A stretch of DNA of 13,539 nucleotides from Pseudomonas sp. UBA4617 (GTDB taxonomy: Bacteria; Pseudomonadota; Gammaproteobacteria; Pseudomonadales; Pseudomonadaceae), in NCBI RefSeq assembly GCF_002386445.1, contig NZ_DGIR01000048.1, forward strand, positions 1-13,539, read 5' to 3'. The translations under genes were made by a program, and so were the position numbers. Positions 1 to 7,579 of the stretch are shown here, in pieces; within the stretch, counting starts at the first letter, position 1; the number at the start of each line of letters is the position of its first letter. The notes under the pieces were generated by a model, which saw only the letters and a list, made by a program, of their open reading frames with translations, made no database searches and was not told the origin of the DNA.

Positions 1-405
1 GGTCTGAGCCGGGTTGCTCAGGGTCACGGTGTAGGTGATCACGCCACCTTCGGTCACCGACGGTGTGGCCGTCAGGGTCGCGGTGGTGGTATCGATGGTA
101 TCGGTAATCTGGGTAACCGCTGGCGTCTGCGGCACGGTCACCGTCAGCCCGTTACCTCCGCTGGTACCCGTCACTGTCGCCGAAATCTGGCCACCGTCGA
201 TGTATGGGGTATCGCTCGCGGACACTACCACGTTGACGCTACCACTGGTCTGCCCAGCGGGAATGACGATCACGGCACCGTTGGACAGGGTGACAACCAG
301 GTTGCTGGTCGGCGCCTGACCGACCGTGGCGGTATAAACGATAACGCCACCCGCTTCGCTGATTGAAGGGGTAGCGCCAAGAACCAGGCCAGTAGTGACG
401 TTGGC
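1..405 (-). repeat. First LapA extracellular beta repeats
   Basis: Two copies of a protein repeat begin inside lapA. Unit 1 covers about residues 175-276 and unit 2 starts at about 277 and is cut by the window edge. The matching blocks ATPSIS..GGVIVYTATV and ATPSVT..GGVITYTVTL are 102 residues (306 bases) apart. The DNA copies are diverged, so this is an old protein-level repeat, not a recent duplication. Such arrays form the long stalk of LapA-type adhesins. Confidence 0.75.
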
Positions 406-927
406 TTCCGTGGTCGGGGTAGTCACGAGGGCATTGCTGGTTGTGTCCAGCGCGCCAACATCTTCATCACCAGGCACGGCGGCGAAGCCCAGCCCTTCCG
501 TCTGGAAGCCGACGGTAGGGTCAACCCGGCCCGCGGTTTCCTCGAGCATGACGAAGCTGTGGCCACCGCCCAACGCGCCACCGCCCGCTGCCGATGGGCC
601 AGCCGCAGTCGCTTCGAGCGCGGTAGTCGGGTCGAGACCGGCAGCGATCGCTTGTTGTAGCTCTTCCACCGAAGGGGCGGCCTGGGCAGTCGCCTGGCTA
701 AGGTCAGCACTGCTGTCCGGCGCATCAGCGCTCCACTGGCTGTCGCGGCCCAGGTCGAGCAGACGGCCATCGGCCAGCTCCAGAGTTACCGCGCCACCCG
801 GGCCGGTGAGAACTTCCTCACCCGCCAACAGACGGTCCCCTTCGATCAAGACACGCCGGATGCCCTCTGGGGATACCGCAATAACCTGGCCGACAATACT
901 TTTGACGATGGCTACAACGCTGCTCAT
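1..927 (-). CDS. lapA: LapA, giant cell-surface adhesin, N-terminal 309 residues (runs off window)
   Basis: The first 309 codons of a large repeat adhesin are open on the minus strand from ATG at 927-925 to base 1 with no stop, so the rest lies outside the window. An SD-like GGAGAG sits a few bases before the start. Residues 1-105 form the retention module, which in the Lap system folds in the periplasm and jams in the outer-membrane pore LapE, keeping the adhesin on the surface. T107-A108-A109-G110 is the TAAG motif cut by LapG between the two alanines. A Gly/Ala-rich linker follows (about 110-122). From about residue 175 the sequence becomes Thr/Val/Ser-rich beta repeats, with ATPSIS at 185 recurring as ATPSVT at 287, a 102-residue period. 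There is no N-terminal Sec signal, as expected for a type I secretion substrate whose signal is at the far C terminus. In P. putida LapA drives irreversible attachment to surfaces. Its exporter lies divergently across the next intergenic region. Confidence 0.93.
   Translation of the reverse strand, partial: MSSVVAIVKSIVGQVIAVSPEGIRRVLIEGDRLLAGEEVLTGPGGAVTLELADGRLLDLGRDSQWSADAPDSSADLSQATAQAAPSVEELQQAIAAGLDPTTALEATAAGPSAAGGGALGGGHSFVMLEETAGRVDPTVGFQTEGLGFAAVPGDEDVGALDTTSNALVTTPTTEANVTTGLVLGATPSISEAGGVIVYTATVGQAPTSNLVVTLSNGAVIVIPAGQTSGSVNVVVSASDTPYIDGGQISATVTGTSGGNGLTVTVPQTPAVTQITDTIDTTTATLTATPSVTEGGVITYTVTLSNPAQT
598..609 (-). other. LapG cleavage motif TAAG in LapA
   Basis: Codons 107-110 of lapA read ACT GCG GCT GGC (Thr-Ala-Ala-Gly) on the minus strand. 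In Pseudomonas Lap systems LapG cuts between the two alanines, and the published P. fluorescens site is A108/A109, the same numbering as here. Cutting here removes the periplasmic plug and releases the adhesin. This matches the presence of lapG and lapD about 7 kb away. Confidence 0.88.
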
Positions 928-1004
928 TGGACTCTCCGTGTGACCCGATGGGTACTTCCCTGCCAGAGCGGCATTCGCAAGCCACTTCAGGCGGAACTAT
1001 GTCG

Positions 1005-1032
1005 ATAATCTCTTGACGCTTTTATGCGTCAA
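1005..1032 (-). promoter_or_regulatory. Candidate lapA promoter overlapping an inverted repeat
   Basis: On the minus strand a consensus-like -35 TTGACG (plus 1027-1032) is followed after 16 bases by GATTAT (plus 1005-1010), four of six bases of the -10 consensus. This would give a leader of about 70 bases before the lapA ATG. The same stretch is a perfect inverted repeat, TTGACGC (1013-1019) and GCGTCAA (1026-1032) with a 6-base spacer. One arm contains the -35 and the other lies in the promoter spacer, so a bound regulator would compete with polymerase. No transcript start can be seen from sequence. Confidence 0.45.
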
Positions 1033-1464
1033 TATTTCGTCTATAACGTTTTTTGGGCGTACAACTGCCAAACTATTGACCTTATACATGCCATCCTAAA
1101 CAATCGGCAATGTAATGTCACATTGATATTTGAACCTTAGCCAACCGTTTCTCGAGAACAACTGTCGCACATCATCGAAAGCGTGTTCGACGGCTGCTTC
1201 GGGTGCTATTTCATATGCTTGGATAGACACCGACATGGCGTTCAGCCCAACCGTTCATCGGGCAACTGTCTTGGAAGGGGGCGCCAATATTCTGCAAGAC
1301 TTTTGCCCACCCGACCATGGTGGGAAGACAAGCATAAACCTTGCCGATTCCGGCCTTATACTCGCCGCAAGCCAAGCCGAATCAAGGTTGCAGGGGAATT
1401 CGCTCGGCATTCACCTGCGGCTCTGCGTAACCCGACGCGACGATTTGCGTCAGATCAAAGAGAT

Positions 1465-1490
1465 AAAAAAGAACCGCAGAAATGCTGCGG
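1465..1490 (-). terminator. Leftward intrinsic-terminator-like hairpin in the lapA-lapB intergenic region
   Basis: Read on the minus strand, CCGCAG (plus 1490-1485), a 5-base loop CATTT and CTGCGG (plus 1479-1474) form a 6-bp GC-rich stem. It is followed by TTC and six T residues (plus 1470-1465). This is the layout of a Rho-independent terminator for leftward transcription. No recognised gene lies directly upstream of it on that strand, so it could end a small RNA or an attenuated distal lapA leader. The stem is short and a chance occurrence is possible. Confidence 0.45.
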
Positions 1491-1793
1491 GCTAAACATA
1501 GGAACGCATTGCGAATTGCCACAACCAGGCCTGATGAAAGGCAGCGGGTTCAGTACATGAATTTTGACTAACTAGCTGTCGAAAACCGTCAACATGCCAG
1601 CGCCTGTTTAATGGCAACGATAAAGGAGGAATCCGGTTGCATCGCTGACGCCAACTGTATGGCAGGCTATGCTGGAAATCAGCCCTCGCTTTACGTTGAC
1701 TGTTCCAAGAATGAAACAACTCCGATGAGGCATCGTCGCGCAGGAATGAAGGGCGTAGAAGTGTTTACTCAATATCGATTCAAGGCGACCATT

Positions 1794-1852
1794 GGCCGGT
1801 TGCCCGGCCGACAGATGCTGCAGCCCTCGAGAAAGCTGCCTGGCAGCAGCAT
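1794..1852 (+). other. Tandem hairpins upstream of lapB
   Basis: GGCCGG (1794-1799) and CCGGCC (1804-1809) pair perfectly around a four-base TTGC loop. Just downstream, ATGCTGC (1815-1821) pairs with GCAGCAT (1846-1852), enclosing a smaller GCTGC/GCAGC hairpin. Neither is followed by a T run, so they do not look like terminators. They lie 80-140 bases before the lapB start and could be leader structure if transcription begins upstream. Function is unknown. Confidence 0.35.
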
Positions 1853-1931
1853 TTGAAACGCCAAGGTGAGCCAGCCGACCTCAACGGCCGATCACCCTTC
1901 CCACCCACCACAAGGATGAAGAGAGCGCCGC

Positions 1932-4088
1932 GTGGAATCCGAAGTCAGTCGAGTCCAACTCAACCACGATCCACGCAGTCAGCATGACGATCCGCTGCTG
2001 GATAGTCTGCTGAGCCTGTGTGTCCTGCACCAAAAGCCCGCCAGCCGGGTCATGCTCACCACCGGCCTGCCGCTGCCAGCCCAGCGCCTGAGCCCCGAGC
2101 TGCTGCCTCGAGCTGCCGCCAGAGCCGGGCTGCAGGGGCGCCTGTTGCAGCGCAAGCTGGAGCAGATCCCGAGCATCGCCATGCCGGCCATGCTGCTGCT
2201 CAAGGAAGGCCGCAGTGCCGTCCTGCTGGGCTGGGAAAACGAAGACACTGCACGTCTGCTGCTCAGCGAGAGCGATGGTGGCGAGGTGCATGTCAGCCGC
2301 GAAGCCTTGCAGAGCGATTACAGTGGCCGGGTGTTCTTCGCCCAGCCGCAGCACAAGTTCGACGTCAACCACGGTAACCTCATCCCGCGAGCGAAATCGT
2401 GGTTCCGTGACACCTTGCTGCGGAGCAAGTGGCTATACATCGATGCCATCGCCGCCAGCCTGGTGATCAACCTGATTGCCCTGGCGGCCCCCTTGTTCGT
2501 GATGAACGTGTATGACCGGGTAGTGCCCAACCAGGCCACTTCGACCCTTTGGGTACTGGCCATCGGTATCGCCGGCGCCTACATCTTCGACCTTATCCTC
2601 AAGGGACTGCGTGGCTTGTGCCTGGACCTGGCGGGCAAGAAGACTGACCTGATCATCTCGGCAACGCTGTTCGAACGTATCGTCGGCATGTCGATGAAGT
2701 ACCGCCCGGCCAGGGTCGGCAGCTTTGCCCAGAACATCCACGAGTTCCAAGGCCTGCGCGACTTTCTCGCCTCGCTGACCCTTACCAGCCTGATCGACCT
2801 GCCGTTCACCATCCTCATTCTGGTCGTCATCGCCATCATTGGCGGGCACCTGGTATGGATCCCGATTATCGCCTTTCCACTGGCCTTGGGTATCGGTTAT
2901 GCCCTGCAGCGGCCCCTCATGGCGACCATGGAGCGGACCATGGCTCTGGCCTCGGAGCGCCAGTCCAGCCTGATCGAGACGCTGGCCGGCCTGGATGCGG
3001 TCAAGGTCAACAACGCCGAAAGTGAACGCCAGTACCTGTGGGAGCAGACCTTGGGCACCCTCAGCCGCCTGGAATTGCGGGTGAAATTACTGTCGAGCCT
3101 GGCGATGAACATCACCCTGCTGATCCAGCAACTGGCAGGGGTGGCGATGATCTGCGTCGGCGTTTACCTGATCATCGACGGCAACCTCAGCATGGGCGGC
3201 CTGGTGGCCTGCTACATGCTCAGCGGCCGTGCCCTCGGCCCGCTGGGCCAGCTCAACGGCTTGCTCGCCCGCTACCAGCAGGCCAAGGTGACCATGGTCT
3301 CCACCGACCACATGATGGAGCTGCCACAGGAGCGCAACTTCGAAGAGCGCCCGCTGAGCCGCAAGGTGCTGCAGGGCAGCGTCGAGTTCCGCGGCGTCGA
3401 CTTCACCTACCCGAACCAGCAGAACCAGGCCCTGAAGAACATCAACCTGACCATCCGCCCCGGCGAGAAGGTGGGCATCATTGGCCGCAGCGGCTCGGGC
3501 AAAAGCTCGCTGGCCAAGCTCATTGTCGGTCTCTACGAGGCCGATGGCGGGTCGCTGCTGGTCGATGGCGTGGACATTCGTCAGATCGACGTCAGCGAAC
3601 TGCGCCACAACATCGGCTACGTGCCGCAGGACATCCAGTTGCTGGCGGGCACCTTGCGCGACAACCTGGTCAGCGGCGCCCGTTACATCGAGGACGAGTT
3701 GATCCTGCAAGCCGCCGAGCTGGCGGGCGTGCATGAATTCGCCCGGCTCCACCCGGACGGTTACGAACTGCAGGTAGGTGAACGTGGACAGAACCTGTCC
3801 GGTGGCCAGCGGCAGAACGTCGCCCTTGCCCGTGCCCTGCTGCTCAACCCGCAGATCCTTCTGCTGGACGAGCCGACCAGCGCCATGGACAACACCGGTG
3901 AAGAACGCCTCAAGCAACGCCTGCAAGCAGTGGTGGAAGGCAAGACCGTGCTGTTGGTCACGCACCGTGCCTCGCTGCTGTCGCTGGTAGACCGACTGAT
4001 CGTGATCGATCGCGGGCAGATTGTTGCCGACGGCCCTAAGGCCGCGGTCATGGATGCGTTGAAGAAGGGGCAGATCAGTGTTGCATAA
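1932..4088 (+). CDS. lapB: LapB, type I secretion ABC transporter for LapA
   Basis: This 718-residue inner-membrane ABC exporter uses ATP to drive LapA through the LapB-LapC-LapE channel. Residues 1-145 form a C39-like domain. The catalytic cysteine expected in a true C39 peptidase is not seen in its usual motif, so the domain probably docks substrate and does not cut it. Membrane helices occupy about 165-330 and 390-440. The nucleotide-binding domain has Walker A GRSGSGKSS (518-526), a Q-loop near 566, signature LSGGQ (622-626), Walker B ILLLDEP (642-648) and the H-loop histidine 678. All catalytic motifs are intact and the length is normal for the family. The GTG start at 1932 is preceded by GAAGAGAG at 7-bp spacing. 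The 3' end overlaps lapC by 11 bases, so the two are translationally coupled. Confidence 0.95.
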   Translation: MESEVSRVQLNHDPRSQHDDPLLDSLLSLCVLHQKPASRVMLTTGLPLPAQRLSPELLPRAAARAGLQGRLLQRKLEQIPSIAMPAMLLLKEGRSAVLLGWENEDTARLLLSESDGGEVHVSREALQSDYSGRVFFAQPQHKFDVNHGNLIPRAKSWFRDTLLRSKWLYIDAIAASLVINLIALAAPLFVMNVYDRVVPNQATSTLWVLAIGIAGAYIFDLILKGLRGLCLDLAGKKTDLIISATLFERIVGMSMKYRPARVGSFAQNIHEFQGLRDFLASLTLTSLIDLPFTILILVVIAIIGGHLVWIPIIAFPLALGIGYALQRPLMATMERTMALASERQSSLIETLAGLDAVKVNNAESERQYLWEQTLGTLSRLELRVKLLSSLAMNITLLIQQLAGVAMICVGVYLIIDGNLSMGGLVACYMLSGRALGPLGQLNGLLARYQQAKVTMVSTDHMMELPQERNFEERPLSRKVLQGSVEFRGVDFTYPNQQNQALKNINLTIRPGEKVGIIGRSGSGKSSLAKLIVGLYEADGGSLLVDGVDIRQIDVSELRHNIGYVPQDIQLLAGTLRDNLVSGARYIEDELILQAAELAGVHEFARLHPDGYELQVGERGQNLSGGQRQNVALARALLLNPQILLLDEPTSAMDNTGEERLKQRLQAVVEGKTVLLVTHRASLLSLVDRLIVIDRGQIVADGPKAAVMDALKKGQISVA

Positions 4089-5454
4089 GCTGGATATGGG
4101 GCAATTCAAGGATGGCCTGCGCCGCTATTTCAAAGGCTCCGACTCACTGGGTGGCCAGCCGCTGCCCGAGGTCAACAAGGCCCTGATCGAGGATGCACCG
4201 CGGGTCGTGCGGCTGACCATCTGGGGCGTGATACTGTTCTTCGTGTTCCTTATCGTATGGGCCAGCGTCGCCCCCATCGATGAAGTCACGCGGGGCGAAG
4301 GCAAGGCCATTCCGTCATCCAAGGTACAGAAGATCCAGAACCTGGAAGGCGGCATTGTCGCCGAGATTTTCGCCAAGGAAGGGCAGATCGTCGAAGTGGG
4401 CCAGCCGTTGTTGCGCCTTGATGAGACGCGCTTCGCCTCCAACGTTGGTGAAACCGAGGCCGACCGCCTGTCCATGGCCCTGCGGGTTGAGCGCCTGAGT
4501 GCCGAAGTTGAGGACCGCCCGCTGAAGATCGACGAGGCGCTGCGCAAGGCCGCACCAAGCCAGGCCGCCAGTGAAGAGTCGCTGTACCAGAGCCGGCGCC
4601 AGCAACTGCAGGATGAGATCGGCGGCCTGCAACAACAGCTGGTACAGCGCCAGCAGGAGCTGCGTGAATACAGCTCCAAACGCGCCCAGTACGCCAACAG
4701 CCTGGAGCTGCTGCGCAAGGAAATCAGCATGTCCGAGCCGTTGGTGGCTACCGGTGCGATCTCCCAGGTCGAAGTGCTGCGCTTGCGTCGTGCCGAAGTG
4801 GAGAACCGTGGCCAGCTGGATTCCACCGCGTTGGCCATCCCGCGGGCGGAAGCGGCGATCCGCGAGGTGCAAAGCAAGATCGAAGAAACCCGCGGCAAAT
4901 TCCGCAGCGAAGCGCTGACCCAGCTGAACGAAGCGCGTACCGAGCTGAACAAGGCCACTGCGACCAGCAAGGCCCTGGATGACCGGGTCAACCGCACCCT
5001 GGTCACGTCGCCAGTGCGCGGCATCGTCAAACAGCTGCTGGTCAACACTATTGGCGGGGTCATCCAGCCTGGCAGCGACATACTTGAGGTAGTGCCACTG
5101 GACGATACGCTGGTCATCGAGGCGAAAATCCTGCCCAAGGACATCGCCTTCCTGCACCCGGGCCAGGAGGCGACGGTCAAGTTCACGGCCTATGACTACA
5201 CCATCTACGGCGGGCTCAAAGCCAAACTCGAGCAGATCGGCGCCGATACCATCACCGATGAAGACAAGAAGACCACCTACTACCTGATCAAGCTGCGTAC
5301 TGATCGCAGCCACCTGGGAACTGACGAGAAACCGTTGCTGATCATTCCGGGAATGGTGGCCACAGTGGACATCATGACCGGCAAGAAGACCATCATGAGC
5401 TACCTGCTCAAGCCGATCATGAAGGCGCGTTCAGAAGCACTGCGCGAGCGTTGA
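4078..5454 (+). CDS. lapC: LapC, HlyD-family membrane fusion protein for LapA export
   Basis: This 458-residue adaptor links the LapB ATPase to an outer-membrane TolC-like protein (LapE, not in this window). A short cytoplasmic N terminus leads to one membrane helix (about 43-65). A split lipoyl-like domain follows, with its first half at about 87-118 and its second half at about 309-340. The halves flank a Gln/Glu/Arg-rich coiled-coil hairpin (about 125-300). The C-terminal beta barrel ends in the HlyD signature (about 422-445, PGMVATVDIMTGKK). The GTG start at 4078 is chosen because AAGGGG lies 7 bases upstream and the gene then overlaps lapB by 11 bases. An in-frame ATG at 4096 (residue 7) is the alternative but has no clear ribosome binding site. 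Confidence 0.94.
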   Translation: MLHKLDMGQFKDGLRRYFKGSDSLGGQPLPEVNKALIEDAPRVVRLTIWGVILFFVFLIVWASVAPIDEVTRGEGKAIPSSKVQKIQNLEGGIVAEIFAKEGQIVEVGQPLLRLDETRFASNVGETEADRLSMALRVERLSAEVEDRPLKIDEALRKAAPSQAASEESLYQSRRQQLQDEIGGLQQQLVQRQQELREYSSKRAQYANSLELLRKEISMSEPLVATGAISQVEVLRLRRAEVENRGQLDSTALAIPRAEAAIREVQSKIEETRGKFRSEALTQLNEARTELNKATATSKALDDRVNRTLVTSPVRGIVKQLLVNTIGGVIQPGSDILEVVPLDDTLVIEAKILPKDIAFLHPGQEATVKFTAYDYTIYGGLKAKLEQIGADTITDEDKKTTYYLIKLRTDRSHLGTDEKPLLIIPGMVATVDIMTGKKTIMSYLLKPIMKARSEALRER

Positions 5455-5483
5455 TAGCCATTTCTGCCAAGTTCGCCGTAGCG

Positions 5484-5584
5484 GCGGCCTTGTGTCGCGA
5501 AAGGGCTGCGCAGCAGCCCCAGCGATTCATGCATCGCTGCTGAGTTGCGGGCCGCTGTGCGGCCCTTTCTCGACACAAGGCCGC
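5484..5584. repeat. Three-armed palindromic element between convergent lapC and lapD
   Basis: Outer arms of 23 bases (5484-5506 and 5562-5584) are inverted copies with one mismatch. Between and overlapping their inner ends lie three hairpins: GGGCTGC/GCAGCCC (5503-5519, 3-base loop), CAGCGAT/ATCGCTG (5520-5539) and GGGCCGC/GCGGCCC (5549-5565, 3-base loop). The element fills most of the 168-bp gap between the lapC and lapD stop codons. Its sequence resembles the dispersed REP-type palindromes common in P. putida genomes, which I infer from memory. There is no T run, but such a structure between convergent genes could block read-through in both directions or protect mRNA ends. Confidence 0.75.
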
Positions 5585-5622
5585 TCAGGTACGCATTGTT
5601 GCTCGGCGATACCTGTAAACTG

Positions 5623-7569
5623 TCAGCGCCAGGGCGCAGGTTCGCCGACCAACTGCCCCTGAATACCGCCCACGCCCATTTCGCGCAACACCAGCCGCTC
5701 CCCTTCCGTCTCGACCCGCTCGGCAATCAGCGGCAGGTCAATGCTGTGTGCCGCGCGCTGGATCGCCTCGATGAACAGCCGCTTGTGCTGCTCGTGGTCG
5801 ATGTTACGGATATAACTGCCGTCGATCTTCAGGTACGCCAAGCCCAGATGTGCCAGGTTGCCGATCATGCTGAAGCGCCCGCCAAAGCGTTGCAGCGCCA
5901 GACCGAAGCCAAGCGCGTGCAGGCGGCGGGTCAGCTGTTCCAGGGCTGACTGCTCGGGCAGTTGCTCTTCGCCGATCTCGAAAATCAGCCGCGGCCCCAG
6001 CACCGTATGCTGGCTCAGCAATTCGAAGACACGCTGCAAGGCCCTGGTGTCGGCCAAGGTCGCTGCAGACAGGTTCAGCGCCAGCACTTGGTCATGCCCG
6101 CGCAGGTGTGCGAGCACCTTCTCCAGCACCAGCACATCCAGTCGTGGCATCCAGCCGAAGCGTTCCAGCCAGGGCAGGAAACGGCCTGCCGGCAGCGCCT
6201 CGCCCTGGCCATCCTGCAAGCGTGAGATCACCTTGTGGTGCAGCACCCGTTGCCCAGTGCCGCAATCCACCACAGGCTGGAAGAACAGCTCGAAACGCCC
6301 GCCGATGAACGCCTGGTCGAGCCGCTCGTGCCAGGCATGCTGGCTGTCGGCCGCGACGGCTGCCACACCCTGTTCGAGGCAGACCCAGCCCGGCGTCGGC
6401 TGGTTTTCGGCGCGGGCCAAGGCCTCGTCGGCAAGCTTCAGCAGCGCCTGCGGTGAGTCACCAGGGCTGTAGGGTGCCAGGCCGATGCAGGCGACCGGGT
6501 CTATATCACTGGCGCCGGTCTCATGCAGGCTGTGCAGAGTCGCCTCCAGGGCTTGGGCAAGATGCACCGCCTCTTCATGCACCATGCCTGGCGCGAGCAC
6601 AGCAAACTCGCCACCCCGGCTGCGTGAAATCAGGTCGTTGGTTTCCGGGTAACTGGCACAGGTGCGGCGCAACTGCTCGCCTACGGCCTGCAGCAACTGG
6701 TCGGTACGCTGACCACCAAGGCGGGCGTTCAACCCTGCCAGCCCCTGTACCCGCAACAACAGCAGGTAGCCGGCGCGCGCTTCTTCCAGGTTGCTTACAC
6801 GGGTGTTCAGCTGCATCTCGAAATAACGCCGGTTGGACAACCCGGTCAGGCTGTCCTGATAGGACTCGGCACGCAGCCGCTCACTGCGCTCGGCCTGTTC
6901 GGTAAACAGGGCCTTGAGCTTTTCGACCATCTGGTTCATCGCCTGCACCACGCGGCGCAGTTCGGGCGTACGCGGTAACTCCGGCAGGCTGAGGAATTCG
7001 CGGCGGGCAATAGCGTGGGACTGCTCGACCATGTAGTCCAGAGGGCGCAATTGGCGGCGCAGCAACAAGGCGCCGAGCACCGCACTGGCCGCGCCACACA
7101 GCAGCAACCAGCCCAGGCTACCCAAGGCACTTTGCCAGAGCTTGGCAATGGCGAACATCGGGTGGCTGATAACTTCGACACGCGCGGCCTGCTGCCAGCC
7201 GCGGCTGACGATGGCATCACCACCGGCGGCTTCCAGGCCGATCAGGCGTATAAACCAGCGTGGCACACCGCCAGGGTCCGGTTCGGCATGGCGTTCCACC
7301 AGTACCGCATTGGAGCCCAGGTCGATGACTTTGATGCTCGAATAATAACCGCTGTCGAAGATTGAACTGACCATCAGTTCGACCATCGCCGGGTCGTCGA
7401 TATTCGGCGTCAGCGACAGTGCCAGCGCTGTTGCCGCATCCTGGGCGTGCGAGCGCAACTGGTTGACGTACTGGTTGCGCGAACTTTCCAGGCTGACCAT
7501 GAAACTGCCACTGAAGGCAACCACCAGGAACAGGCAAATGGCCAACAGCAATTGTTTGAACAGTGACAT
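5623..7569 (-). CDS. lapD: LapD, inner-membrane c-di-GMP receptor controlling LapG
   Basis: This 648-residue inside-out signalling protein binds c-di-GMP in the cytoplasm and holds the protease LapG in the periplasm. TM1 is at about 6-26 and TM2 at about 151-170. The periplasmic output domain between them includes G124-W125-Q126, the tryptophan shown in P. fluorescens to insert into LapG. A HAMP helix (about 171-222) and linker lead to a GGDEF domain with degenerate RGGEF (318-322). The C-terminal EAL domain (about 410-645) has the catalytic EAL replaced by KVI (446-448). Both enzymatic motifs are thus lost, as expected for a receptor. The start is supported by AAGGAG 5 bases before ATG at 7569. 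The lapG stop is 10 bases upstream, so the two genes form an operon. LapD faces lapC convergently. Confidence 0.95.
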   Translation of the reverse strand: MSLFKQLLLAICLFLVVAFSGSFMVSLESSRNQYVNQLRSHAQDAATALALSLTPNIDDPAMVELMVSSIFDSGYYSSIKVIDLGSNAVLVERHAEPDPGGVPRWFIRLIGLEAAGGDAIVSRGWQQAARVEVISHPMFAIAKLWQSALGSLGWLLLCGAASAVLGALLLRRQLRPLDYMVEQSHAIARREFLSLPELPRTPELRRVVQAMNQMVEKLKALFTEQAERSERLRAESYQDSLTGLSNRRYFEMQLNTRVSNLEEARAGYLLLLRVQGLAGLNARLGGQRTDQLLQAVGEQLRRTCASYPETNDLISRSRGGEFAVLAPGMVHEEAVHLAQALEATLHSLHETGASDIDPVACIGLAPYSPGDSPQALLKLADEALARAENQPTPGWVCLEQGVAAVAADSQHAWHERLDQAFIGGRFELFFQPVVDCGTGQRVLHHKVISRLQDGQGEALPAGRFLPWLERFGWMPRLDVLVLEKVLAHLRGHDQVLALNLSAATLADTRALQRVFELLSQHTVLGPRLIFEIGEEQLPEQSALEQLTRRLHALGFGLALQRFGGRFSMIGNLAHLGLAYLKIDGSYIRNIDHEQHKRLFIEAIQRAAHSIDLPLIAERVETEGERLVLREMGVGGIQGQLVGEPAPWR

Positions 7570-7579
7570 CTGTGCTCCT

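Larger units (their letters stand above)
928..1931. other. Long divergent intergenic region between lapA and lapB
   Basis: About 1 kb separates the divergent lapA and lapB starts. I find no convincing gene here. The open frames have odd composition (rich in Arg, Trp, His, Cys), mostly non-ATG starts and no fitting ribosome binding sites. The stretch looks less GC-rich than the flanking genes, especially 1000-1140. It contains a lapA promoter candidate with an inverted repeat (1005-1032), several GTCA/TTGAC motifs, a leftward terminator-like hairpin (1465-1490) and hairpins before lapB (1794-1852). lapA of P. putida is known to be controlled by FleQ with c-di-GMP, GacS and RpoS, which fits a large control region. 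Confidence 0.7.

Noticed and set aside
395..943. Plus-strand frame of 182 codons across the lapA start
   Set aside because: It is Ser/Pro/Ala rich and opposite the conserved LapA retention module, so it is a shadow of lapA.
1130..1560. Two overlapping plus-strand frames (121 and 125 codons) in the lapA-lapB gap
   Set aside because: The first starts with TTG, no SD is present, composition is rich in Arg, Cys, His and Trp, and the two overlap in different frames. I see no family resemblance.
1623..1629. A perfect AAGGAGG Shine-Dalgarno sequence in the lapA-lapB gap
   Set aside because: The only start at proper spacing is TTG 1637, which reaches a stop after three codons. It is probably chance or a relic.
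1611..1856. Plus-strand frame of 81 codons with an ATG start before lapB
   Set aside because: There is no SD before its ATG, no recognisable domain, and it runs through the hairpin stretch at 1794-1852. A small gene cannot be excluded without conservation data.
3087..4109. A 340-codon open frame on the minus strand across the 3' half of lapB
   Set aside because: It is antisense to the conserved ATPase domain. Its composition (Gln, Ala, Val, His rich) is typical of reversed GC-rich coding sequence, and no domain is recognisable.
4125..5313. Long minus-strand frames (332-353 codons) opposite lapC
   Set aside because: They are antisense to the intact HlyD-family gene. Their Ser/Arg- and Leu/Gln-rich compositions reflect lapC codons read backwards.
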